Position numbers and translations under genes: made by a program | Part shown: positions 41,681-49,453 of the stretch, one piece after another | Layout of the letters: every line of letters begins with the position of its first letter | How positions within the stretch are numbered: the first letter of the stretch is position 1 | Assembly: GCF_019336435.1 (NCBI RefSeq) | Contig: NZ_JAHWXQ010000002.1 | Location: forward strand, 1,156,684 to 1,220,683 | Origin: Pontibacter populi | Lineage (GTDB): Bacteria; Bacteroidota; Bacteroidia; Cytophagales; Hymenobacteraceae | Reading direction: 5' to 3' | DNA: 64,000 bases | The notes under the pieces: model-generated | Database searches by the model: none | Told to the model about the DNA's origin: nothing | The model's input: only the letters and a program-made list of their open reading frames with translations

Positions 41681-42739
41681 ATGAGAGCAAGTAAAACAAC
41701 CATCAGTTTGGCACCGCAGTCCAGCTTCAGGAATGCAAGCGGAATGCCCGTGCTGATTGCTGGCCCATGCAGCGCCGAAAGCGAAAACCAGGTATTAGAA
41801 ACCGCCCAGCTTCTGAGTAAGATGCAGAACGTGAACATTTTTAAGGCAGGTATCTGGAAATCGCGCACACGCCCGAATAGCTTTGAGGGTGTCGGCTCTA
41901 AGGGGTTGCCATGGCTGCAAAAAGTAAAAGAACAAACCGGTCTGCGCCTGGCGGTAGATGTCTCGAACGCGCAGCAGGCCGAAGAAGCCCTGAAACATGG
42001 CATTGATATCCTTTGCCTGAATGGCAGGGTAACTGTAAACCCGTATGCCGTTCAGGAAATTGCCGACGTACTGCGTGGAACTGCTACGCCGGTACTGGTA
42101 ACTAACCCGGTTTACCCGGATCTGGGCTTGTGGGCAGGTGCTTTCGAAAGACTGCAGCAAGCCGGCCTTACGGATCTGGGCGGTATTCATCGTGGCTTTT
42201 CAGGGGAAGATAAAGAGCTGCTGTACCGCAACCAGCCTAAATGGGAAGTAATGTTGCAACTACGCCAGGAACTTCCGGAACTACCTGTGCTTTGCGATGC
42301 CAGCCACATTGCCGGTAAGCGCAGCCTGCTTTACCCGGTTGGCCAGCGAGCCTTAGATCTTGGTGTGGATGGCCTGCTACTGGAAACACATGTAAGCCCG
42401 GCAACAGCTTTGAGCAGCCAGCAGCAGCAGTTAATGCCGCAGGAACTGGCCGTATTGCTGGGCGCCCTTAAAACCCGTGTAAAGCTCAGCGAAACAACCC
42501 AACTGGTAGAGCACCTGGATGCCCTTCGCCAGGAAGTGGAAACATTGGATGAGCAGTTAATGGAATTGCTGTTGCACCGTTCAACAGTAGCCAGCCAGAT
42601 GAGCAGCTTCGGATTGGGCAGTGCATCACCGGCAGACCAGCTTCGCAAAAAGCAGGAGCAACTAACCGGTTTGCTAAGCCAGGTAGGGCAGCCTTTTACC
42701 AGCACAACCGGCAGCGAACCCACAAGTGCGGTAGCCTGA
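41681..42739 (+). CDS. DAHP synthase/chorismate mutase-like fusion, degenerate active sites
   Basis: 352 residues. The DAHP synthase domain (about 15-260) follows the Bacteroidota fusion family: IAGPCSAESENQV, KAGIWKSRTRP, NPYAVQEIADVL, GGIHRGFS, DASHIAGKR, LLLETHVSP. Several catalytic positions deviate from the family pattern: FRAGIWKPRT is FKAGIWKSRT, LVKNPVNPD is LVTNPVYPD (active-site Lys lost), and the Asp of the ESHCNPD/SD metal segment is Ala/Ser. The chorismate mutase domain (about 275-335) keeps the two Arg (LRQEV, LLLHRS) but not the Lys after helix 1, and it ends early with a Thr/Ser-rich tail. It may be a pseudoenzyme or regulatory partner of another DAHP synthase. Confidence 0.8.
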   Translation: MRASKTTISLAPQSSFRNASGMPVLIAGPCSAESENQVLETAQLLSKMQNVNIFKAGIWKSRTRPNSFEGVGSKGLPWLQKVKEQTGLRLAVDVSNAQQAEEALKHGIDILCLNGRVTVNPYAVQEIADVLRGTATPVLVTNPVYPDLGLWAGAFERLQQAGLTDLGGIHRGFSGEDKELLYRNQPKWEVMLQLRQELPELPVLCDASHIAGKRSLLYPVGQRALDLGVDGLLLETHVSPATALSSQQQQLMPQELAVLLGALKTRVKLSETTQLVEHLDALRQEVETLDEQLMELLLHRSTVASQMSSFGLGSASPADQLRKKQEQLTGLLSQVGQPFTSTTGSEPTSAVA

Positions 42740-42852
42740 GAACTATAGTTAGACAATAAAAGCGAATAAGTATGATTTATGGTGTAAAAGGCACGTTTTC
42801 CGGAAGATGTGTGTTAAGTTGCAGCATAAATTGACCATCAAACTATAAATAC

Positions 42853-43179
42853 ATGAGTACGCCACTTTCACGTTTCCGCGCGATTGCCTTATATGAAGGT
42901 ATTTCTTTTCTGGTGTTGCTGTTTTTAGCGATGCCCCTGAAATATATGTTAGACATACCTGAGCCAGTGAAGTATGTAGGCTGGGCGCACGGTGTTTTGT
43001 TTGTGCTGTATGTGGCCACACTGGCGCATGTTTTCTTTGCTGAGCGCTGGTCGTTCCTGAAAGGCGTGGTTGCATTTGCCCTGTCGTTTGTGCCGTTTGG
43101 TACCTTCTGGCTCGACAAAAAGCTGAAGCAGGAAGAAGAAGCAAAGCTTGCAGCTAAACGCGAAAGACAAGTAGCGTAA
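42853..43179 (+). CDS. DUF3817 small integral membrane protein
   Basis: 108 residues with three hydrophobic helices (about 15-34, 43-62, 72-92). The arrangement FRAIALYEGISFLVLLFLAMPLK ... VKYVGWAHGVLFVLYV is the DUF3817 signature. The C-terminus is charged (KKLKQEEEAKLAAKRE). Function unknown. It starts 113 bp after the DAHP synthase-like gene with an exact palindrome (42741-42750) between them; its own terminator follows. Confidence 0.85.
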   Translation: MSTPLSRFRAIALYEGISFLVLLFLAMPLKYMLDIPEPVKYVGWAHGVLFVLYVATLAHVFFAERWSFLKGVVAFALSFVPFGTFWLDKKLKQEEEAKLAAKRERQVA

Positions 43180-43198
43180 CTATAGAAATATATACAAG

Positions 43199-43229
43199 AA
43201 AGCCCTGCCGGAAACGGTGGGGCTTTTTG
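43199..43229 (+). terminator. Terminator of the DUF3817 gene
   Basis: 12-position stem AAAGCCCTGCCG (43199-43210) with CGGTGGGGCTTT (43215-43226), GAAA tetraloop, T-run. Confidence 0.85.
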
Positions 43230-43253
43230 TTTGTCCTATAGTTTGGTCAGCAA

Positions 43254-44303
43254 CTATAGTTGGCGTGCAGCAGCTTTGCGGGCGGCGGCCTGCGCTATAA
43301 TACTGGCCACTACCAGCTGCAGCGCATGGTAGATCATGATCGGCAACAACACCACACCCACCATATTGGCATCCGGGAAAAGCACTTTACTCATTACCGT
43401 GCCATGCACCAGCGATTTTTTAGAGCCGCAGAACACCGCTGTAATCTTATCTTCCCAGGTTAAATGAAGTAAGCGGCTAATGGTCGTAATAATACCGTAG
43501 ATCAGGAAAAACAGCGCCAGCATACCAACCCCCAACCCAACCAGGTGCAACATACTCAACCCACCAAACAGGTTACGGGCATACGACTCGCAGAACGAAC
43601 TATAAACTATAAGCAGGATGATACTCTGGTCGAAGAAGCGGATCTTCGCTTTATAGCGCTCTGCAAAAGCTCCCAGCCGGCTGTGTAGCAAGATTCCAAC
43701 TATAACCGGAACCAGCACCTGTACCACCAGTTTCAGCATCACCTCCTGCATATCAATTGTTCCGGCTCCAGCCGACAGGAAAACACCCATCCAGAGCGGC
43801 GTAATAAAAACACCCAGCAAACTGGAGATACTGGCATTAAAGATGGCAGCCGGCATGTTGCCCCCCGCTACCGAAACCATAACCACCGACGAGGAGACAG
43901 TAGAAGGCAGGGCAGCCAGGTAAAAAACGCCCAGCCACAACAGGCTAGAACTATCCGCACTGACAACCTGCATCAACAGCAACACAAGTACCGGAAACAG
44001 TACGAAGGTGCTTAGCTGTACCAGTAAATGAAGTCGCCAGTTGCTTAAACCGGCTTTCAGTTTCTCGGGGCTCAGGCGCAAACCATAGAACAGGAAAATA
44101 ACCGAAACGCCTACATCCGTTATCGTTCCCAGGGCCAGCGGGCCATCTTTTACTCCAACCTGCGGCCACAAGTATGCCAGCACAATCATCAACAGTAGAG
44201 CCAGCAGAAACCAGTCTAACCCCAGCCGGTTTGCAAAACGGTTCACCCGCGGTATCAGCCCGACACCTTTTGCTACTGTATTATCGTTGTTATCTGGTTT
44301 CAT
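43254..44303 (-). CDS. Bile acid:sodium symporter-like (BASS/SBF) membrane transporter
   Basis: 349 residues from ATG 44303 (MKPDNNDNT); an earlier in-frame start at 44351 overlaps the preceding hairpin. About ten membrane helices; LGLDWFLLALLLMIVLAYLWPQ, IFLFYGLRLSPEKLKAGLSNWRLH and ALPSTVSSSVVMVSVAGGN (the substrate-site crossover) are the SBF-like pattern of YfeH-type proteins. Substrate unknown (organic anion or sodium-coupled). The stop codon is the TAG inside AACTATAGTT, with the C-terminus ...RQL (CAA CTA TAG). Confidence 0.88.
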   Translation of the reverse strand: MKPDNNDNTVAKGVGLIPRVNRFANRLGLDWFLLALLLMIVLAYLWPQVGVKDGPLALGTITDVGVSVIFLFYGLRLSPEKLKAGLSNWRLHLLVQLSTFVLFPVLVLLLMQVVSADSSSLLWLGVFYLAALPSTVSSSVVMVSVAGGNMPAAIFNASISSLLGVFITPLWMGVFLSAGAGTIDMQEVMLKLVVQVLVPVIVGILLHSRLGAFAERYKAKIRFFDQSIILLIVYSSFCESYARNLFGGLSMLHLVGLGVGMLALFFLIYGIITTISRLLHLTWEDKITAVFCGSKKSLVHGTVMSKVLFPDANMVGVVLLPIMIYHALQLVVASIIAQAAARKAAARQL

Positions 44304-44340
44304 GGGTGCAAGTATAGTTGCAAAGTTTTGTAAAGTATAA

Positions 44341-44368
44341 CGGCCCTGCAACTATAGTTGCGGGGCCG
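44341..44368 (-). terminator. 28-nt inverted repeat centred on AACTATAGTT
   Basis: CGGCCC-T-GCAACTATAGTTGC-G-GGGCCG is self-complementary except for one T-G pair. It lies between the GT51 stop (44391) and the downstream BASS start. It may serve as a terminator for the GT51 gene, although no U-run follows; a binding site is the alternative. Confidence 0.5.
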
Positions 44369-44390
44369 CCAGGTAAGGTTAAGCTATAGT

Positions 44391-46385
44391 TTAAAGATCG
44401 AGCAGATCAATCGTTTCCAGTTCAAACTCGGAAGTATCCGGTTCTTCTGACATAGAAGTATCCGGGGCGGTAACTATAAGGTCGCGGGCACGGCCATACA
44501 GGGTTACATTCGGGTACAGGTTCTCATATTCTGCCTCTGTTATTAATCCTCTGCGGCGCATAATGCCACCTATCAGCCTGTAATAATATCCTTTCCAGTT
44601 ACGCAGGTTGCCATGGCTGTCGAAAGAGGAACGGTAGCGTTTCGGGCTTGGGATGATGCTGGTAAGGAAGATGGATTCTGCCAGGTTAAGTTCTGATGGC
44701 TGCTTTCCGAAATAGAACCGTGAGGCATCTTTGGCGCCGTATACGTTTGGTCCCCACTCAATAATGTTCAGGTACACTTCAAACATACGATTTTTCGATA
44801 CCAGGTCCAGGTTCTCTATCAGCCAGACGATAATGGCTTCTTCTACCTTACGGGTTATCGTTTTATGGCGCGTCAGGAACACGTTTTTAACCAGCTGCAT
44901 CGAAATGGTACTGCCACCGCGCACAAATTCGCCTTCTTTCAGGTTTTTGATAATCGCCTGCCGGAAAGCTTCTTCGTGGAAACCATTATGCTTGTAAAAG
45001 CCTGCATCTTCTGCGGTAAGAATGGCATTGCGCAAATATGGCGATATCTGGCTGATCGGGGCAAAGAATGGATTTGCAGGACCAACAGTAAACGTACGAA
45101 CCGGCTTTCCATACTCATACACAGTGTGAACAAACGACCCGTTGATCTTTTCGATGTTGGTTTTGCCCCACTTCAGTATCTTGAAATCTTTGGAAGCATC
45201 CAGGTCTGAGTCAAACTTAAGGCTGTCCAACTGGTCCATGTTCACATGGAAGCTCATTTTATATTGTAAGGTCCCCTGTGCTTTTATGCCATCCAGGTTT
45301 TCGAAAAGGCCCGGCGGCAGCGACTCAAAGAAATCGTTGGCAGGAATCTTCTCCGTATTAACTTTCAGGTCTATTATTTTAGAAGGATTGCTCTGGTAGC
45401 TGGCCTGCAGGTTTGCAACAGCGTGGTTTACGCGCACTTTGGTAGGCTCCTCAATGGCGTAAAAGTCTTTGCCGATCGTTACCACATAATCTACTGCGCT
45501 TTCTTTCACCAATACATCTTCAGTAGCAATGCGCGGGTGGTTCACTACCAGGTTCTGCACTTTGGCATTGCCGCGTAGGGTAAGCCTGTCTTTGCGATAT
45601 TTTTTATCCTCCAGGCTCACATGCAGCGTATCGAAGGCTACAGTTCCGCCAAATTTTTCTTCCACGTAAGGCACACGTATACCATTCTTATCCGAAGCAT
45701 ACACACTGGCAGAAAGATTATAGTCGCCGGGGTCTATGGTTCCGCGAACACGCATGTTGTTCACAATGCTGTCCATTTGTATCGTCAGTTCCGTGTTTAT
45801 CGTGCCATCATCCATTTTCAGGAAAGGCATTTTTACAGCTATAGTTCTGTTCGGCGATTCATAGGACACATTCAGATTCTTAAAATCAACCTGGTTGGGC
45901 ACGTTATCGAAAGCGGTCTCTATCAGGCGGTTAAGCAGTTCGCCATAGTTGCGCCCACCCTTAGCAGTAGTGTCCGCCGGTTCTGCCTTATCAGACTTAA
46001 ACAGGAACGTAAAGTTGTTGATATCGCCGTTTTTGCGGGCTGTTAAATACCCGTTGGCCACCTGCAGTTTATCGAACACGATACGGCCTTTTAAGATGGA
46101 CCGGATACTGACAGTAGCATGTACCGAGTCGGTAACGAACAGGGTATCGCGGTCGTGTGGTACCAGCGAAATGCCACTCAGCACTACAGAGTTTATGTCT
46201 GTGAAGTGGGCATCCTGCACTTTAAAATCTACGGGATATTTGTTCTCTATCCGGGCCTCAACTTTTTTAATAGTGTATTCGAGAAGCTTACCCCTGAAAA
46301 TAATGAGCAGAACGAGGAGTATAAGGAGCAGCGACACAAAAATGCCCACTCCGATCAGTATTCTTTTTTTCAATAGTTGGTTCAA
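44391..46385 (-). CDS. Monofunctional peptidoglycan transglycosylase (GT51) with long N-terminal region
   Basis: 664 residues. A membrane segment (about 9-32) is followed by about 400 residues of beta-rich sequence without a recognised domain (AsmA-like in appearance). The GT51 glycosyltransferase then starts near 436, with catalytic Glu459 in ILTAEDAGFYKH, GGSTISMQLVKN, the second Glu in FEVYLNIIEWGPNVYGA (about 536) and PSPKRYR. No penicillin-binding transpeptidase domain follows; the C-terminus is an acidic tail. It polymerises lipid II on the outer face of the inner membrane. The N-terminal extension makes it much longer than MtgA (about 240 residues). Confidence 0.9.
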   Translation of the reverse strand: MNQLLKKRILIGVGIFVSLLLILLVLLIIFRGKLLEYTIKKVEARIENKYPVDFKVQDAHFTDINSVVLSGISLVPHDRDTLFVTDSVHATVSIRSILKGRIVFDKLQVANGYLTARKNGDINNFTFLFKSDKAEPADTTAKGGRNYGELLNRLIETAFDNVPNQVDFKNLNVSYESPNRTIAVKMPFLKMDDGTINTELTIQMDSIVNNMRVRGTIDPGDYNLSASVYASDKNGIRVPYVEEKFGGTVAFDTLHVSLEDKKYRKDRLTLRGNAKVQNLVVNHPRIATEDVLVKESAVDYVVTIGKDFYAIEEPTKVRVNHAVANLQASYQSNPSKIIDLKVNTEKIPANDFFESLPPGLFENLDGIKAQGTLQYKMSFHVNMDQLDSLKFDSDLDASKDFKILKWGKTNIEKINGSFVHTVYEYGKPVRTFTVGPANPFFAPISQISPYLRNAILTAEDAGFYKHNGFHEEAFRQAIIKNLKEGEFVRGGSTISMQLVKNVFLTRHKTITRKVEEAIIVWLIENLDLVSKNRMFEVYLNIIEWGPNVYGAKDASRFYFGKQPSELNLAESIFLTSIIPSPKRYRSSFDSHGNLRNWKGYYYRLIGGIMRRRGLITEAEYENLYPNVTLYGRARDLIVTAPDTSMSEEPDTSEFELETIDLLDL

Positions 46386-46600
46386 AATATTCGCTGCGAA
46401 TTACGCTATTTAGATTCAGTATCTAAAATCAGAGTTAAGTATAGTGATCTCTAAAGATACGAAGGCTTGTGTGTATTATGTTATACCCAAACACATACGG
46501 CAATCTGTTTTTTTAGATATAGTTATACCTGTATACTCGGATCATCCAAAAACACAAACTATAACTGGTACTATAAATTTCAGTTACAGCGCTTTCGGTG

Positions 46601-46632
46601 TTGGCGTACTATGGCATTCCTGCTTATCTTTG
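46601..46632 (+). promoter_or_regulatory. purB promoter
   Basis: TTGG (46601-46604), 20-nt spacer, TATCTTTG (46625-46632), a good Bacteroidota promoter. It gives a leader of roughly 15 nt before the ATG at 46652. Confidence 0.65.
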
Positions 46633-46651
46633 AACAAAAACTATACCTGTG

Positions 46652-48004
46652 ATGAATCTTACTACGCTTACTGCCATATCGCCGGTGGATGGCCGTTACC
46701 GCCGCAACACCACTGAATTAGCCGCTTACTTTTCTGAGTTTGGCCTGATCCGTTACCGCGTGCTGGTTGAAGTGGAGTATTTTATCGCCCTCTGCGAACT
46801 GCCTTTGCCACAACTACAACAAGTTGACAAAAGCTTGTACCCGGCGCTGCGCCAGATGTATGAGCAATTTACCGAGCAGGATGCACTAACTATAAAAGAG
46901 ACCGAAAAAACGACCAACCACGACGTGAAAGCGGTTGAGTATTTTATAAAAGATAAGTTTGATTCGCTGGGTCTGGGCGAGTACAAAGAATTTATTCACT
47001 TCGGATTGACCTCGCAGGATGTAAACAACACGGCTATACCGCTTTCGATGCGTGATGCAGACGAGCGTGTGTTGCAACCAATGTACCAGCACCTGCACCA
47101 GACGCTAACTGAACTGGCTCAGCAATGGAAAAACATACCGATGCTGGCGCACACGCACGGACAGCCCGCCTCTCCTACCCGTTTAGGCAAAGAGATCATG
47201 GTGTTTGCGGAGCGTCTGGAGGCACAGATGGATCTGCTGCGCCAGGTTCCGTTTTCGGCTAAGTTTGGCGGGGCAACAGGTAACTTTAACGCACACCACA
47301 TTGCGTACCCAACTATAAACTGGCCCGATTTCGGAAACAAATTTGTGCAGGAGAGCCTTGGTTTACGCCGCAGCCAGTATACTACCCAGATAGAGCACTA
47401 CGACAACCTGGCTGCTTACTTCGATGGCCTGAAACGCCTGAACACCATCCTGCTGGATTTTTCGCGGGATGTGTGGCAGTATGTATCAATGGGGTATTTT
47501 AAGCAGAAGATCAAAGCCGGCGAAGTTGGCTCTTCGGCGATGCCGCATAAAGTAAACCCAATCGATTTTGAAAATGCCGAAGGGAACCTGGGTATTGCCA
47601 ACGCTATTTTAGAACACTTATCGGCCAAGCTACCAATCTCCCGCCTGCAACGTGACCTGACCGACTCTACGGTGCTGCGTAATGTGGGCGTGCCGCTGGC
47701 GCATATTGTTATCGCTTTAAAATCGCTGGAGCGGGGAATTGGTAAACTGGAACTAAACGAAGCCGCCCTGACACATCATTTAGAAGAGAACTGGGCTGTA
47801 GTGGCAGAAGGAATTCAGACGGTGCTACGCCGTGAAGGCTACCCACAGCCTTACGAAGCCCTGAAAGCACTAACCCGCAAAAACGAAAAAATTACTGCCT
47901 CAACTATAAGCAATTTTATAGATGGCCTGCAGGTGAGCGAAACTATAAAGGCTGAGTTAAAACAGATAACACCTTATACTTACACGGGTGTGGATATGCT
48001 GTAG
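46652..48004 (+). CDS. purB: Adenylosuccinate lyase
   Basis: 450 residues from ATG 46652 (a GTG just before is in frame but less likely). Fumarase/aspartase superfamily, E. coli-like PurB: SPVDGRYRR near the N-terminus, TSQDVNNTA, AHTHGQPASPTRLGKE (catalytic His), and the signature GSSAMPHKVNPIDFENAEGN with the mobile-loop catalytic Ser. It cleaves SAICAR and adenylosuccinate in purine synthesis. Single gene with a strong promoter and a shared bidirectional terminator. Confidence 0.96.
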   Translation: MNLTTLTAISPVDGRYRRNTTELAAYFSEFGLIRYRVLVEVEYFIALCELPLPQLQQVDKSLYPALRQMYEQFTEQDALTIKETEKTTNHDVKAVEYFIKDKFDSLGLGEYKEFIHFGLTSQDVNNTAIPLSMRDADERVLQPMYQHLHQTLTELAQQWKNIPMLAHTHGQPASPTRLGKEIMVFAERLEAQMDLLRQVPFSAKFGGATGNFNAHHIAYPTINWPDFGNKFVQESLGLRRSQYTTQIEHYDNLAAYFDGLKRLNTILLDFSRDVWQYVSMGYFKQKIKAGEVGSSAMPHKVNPIDFENAEGNLGIANAILEHLSAKLPISRLQRDLTDSTVLRNVGVPLAHIVIALKSLERGIGKLELNEAALTHHLEENWAVVAEGIQTVLRREGYPQPYEALKALTRKNEKITASTISNFIDGLQVSETIKAELKQITPYTYTGVDML

Positions 48005-48019
48005 TCAGTCCTTAACTAT

Positions 48020-48062
48020 AAAAAGAAAACGCCTGTAGTTTTGCTACAGGCGTTTTCTTTTT
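48020..48062. terminator. Bidirectional terminator between purB and the lipoprotein gene
   Basis: 19-bp perfect stem (48020-48038 with 48044-48062, 5-nt loop) with A- and T-runs at both ends, between convergent genes. Followed by ATAGTTGG. Confidence 0.9.
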
Positions 48063-48074
48063 ATAGTTGGTATA

Positions 48075-48704
48075 TTATTCACAAACGATGCTTCGGCTTA
48101 CAATTTCTCCGTTAGTTATCACTATCTGGTTCCCGGCTTTATCATACAAGGTGCAGTTAAACTCGGCTGTAGCCAGTAACTGCGATTTACTGTCAGCCGT
48201 ATTTGCCGACACGTTAGTTACGTTAAAGCTGCCGTTGCTTTGGTCGGCTGTGCCAAAATCCGTGCTCCAGACTTTGCCATAAATATCGGTGTACCTGATG
48301 ACAACGCCATCCTGCATAGGCTTATCGGAGAACGTTTCTAACCGGCCAAAACTATAGTCTCCGGTCTGGAGCATGGTTTTGCTTTGCGTGCAATCTGTAG
48401 TGCAGGAGTTTCGCTGTTCTATAAATGCTATTTCTATTGATTTTTTGATGTCGTTTGACTTAGCGACCTGCATAAACTGTATTTCGGTGCAGCCGGCAGT
48501 AGTTGCCTCGGTTTGCACAAATGCTTTGCTTGTGTAGCCGTCTTTCCCTTCAGGTAAGTAAAGCGATTTCCCATCCATATCAGCTTCGAAATAAAATGTC
48601 CCTTCAGCGATTGGCGTGTTATCATCTTCTTCTTTGTCGCAGCTGCTTAAAGCAAACATACTACACACTGCAAACATGGTGGCGGTCATTAATTTGGTTT
48701 TCAT
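48075..48704 (-). CDS. Lipoprotein of unknown function
   Basis: 209 residues. Signal peptide with lipobox ALSSC (Cys23), then an acidic linker (DKEEDDN). The mature domain looks beta-rich with four cysteines (TTAGCTEIQF, RNSCTTDCTQ, EFNCTLY), which may form disulfides, and ends IVCE. No family recognised; similar single-gene lipoproteins with DKEED linkers are common in Cytophagales. Single gene, between a bidirectional terminator and a 237-bp divergent promoter region shared with the DoxX gene. Confidence 0.75.
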   Translation of the reverse strand: MKTKLMTATMFAVCSMFALSSCDKEEDDNTPIAEGTFYFEADMDGKSLYLPEGKDGYTSKAFVQTEATTAGCTEIQFMQVAKSNDIKKSIEIAFIEQRNSCTTDCTQSKTMLQTGDYSFGRLETFSDKPMQDGVVIRYTDIYGKVWSTDFGTADQSNGSFNVTNVSANTADSKSQLLATAEFNCTLYDKAGNQIVITNGEIVSRSIVCE

Positions 48705-48941
48705 AATTTTTATTTTGGTTTAGCTTGGTTTCAGTTTATAGGTAACGGGAACGCCTTTGATATATTATAGTTATCCTATATTAACCAACATAATAGTTGT
48801 TATTGAAAGTACATTTAGAGGACAAGCCATAGTTGCTACTTCAAAAAGGAAGCTCAACTTTATATTAAATCAGCAATTTATCGTTTAATAAAAGTCAGGT
48901 ATTTCTGGCACGTATAGTTTGATGCAACAATACACCAGTAC

Positions 48942-49403
48942 ATGAGCGAAGACAAATATTTACCTTACGGGGTACTTTTTATGCGGCTGGCGCTGGCCTT
49001 TACCCTGCTGGCCGCCATTGCTGACAAAGCCGGCTACTGGGGCGAACCGGGATCGCCAACTATCATCTGGGGAGACTGGCATGTGTATATAAATTATATG
49101 CATGCACTCCTGCCGTTTACCTCTAAAGGCATGACCGAAATGCTGGCTACTGTTGCAACGGTACTGGAAGGTGTCTTGGCGCTGATGCTACTCATCGGGA
49201 TTAAAGTGAGGTGGGCCGCCCTTGGTACCGGAATCTATAGTTTGTTCTTAGCGCTTGGTACGCTGGTTTTTATCGGTGTTAAGGCTCCCTTTAATTATAG
49301 TTTGTTTGTGGTTTGCGCGGCCGGTTTTCTGCTTGCCTGCTGCCCTATTTACAGATTTACTGCACATGGCATAAAAAAACGCAGCACCTATCATCCGTAT
49401 TAA
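48942..49403 (+). CDS. DoxX family membrane protein
   Basis: 153 residues, four membrane helices (about 10-28, 60-82, 88-108, 112-130), starting YGVLFMRLALAFTLLAAIADK, the DoxX/DoxD-like pattern. Family members associate with quinone- or thiol-linked redox complexes; a specific role cannot be assigned. The last codons and the stop lie within the hairpin that terminates the convergent minus-strand operon. Confidence 0.82.
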   Translation: MSEDKYLPYGVLFMRLALAFTLLAAIADKAGYWGEPGSPTIIWGDWHVYINYMHALLPFTSKGMTEMLATVATVLEGVLALMLLIGIKVRWAALGTGIYSLFLALGTLVFIGVKAPFNYSLFVVCAAGFLLACCPIYRFTAHGIKKRSTYHPY

Positions 49404-49420
49404 GGAATGCAGGTGCTGCG
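49380..49420 (-). terminator. Terminator of the receptor operon, overlapping the DoxX 3' end
   Basis: 10-bp stem CGCAGCACCT (49380-49389) with AGGTGCTGCG (49411-49420). On the minus strand it is followed by seven U (complement of 49373-49379). The left arm and poly-A are part of the DoxX coding sequence. Confidence 0.7.
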
Positions 49421-49453
49421 CTCTTAGCTGATACTATAACCAACTATAGTTTC

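Noticed and set aside
46444..46716. 90-residue frame over the purB promoter
   Set aside because: It crosses the purB promoter and start in another frame; codon use is not protein-like.
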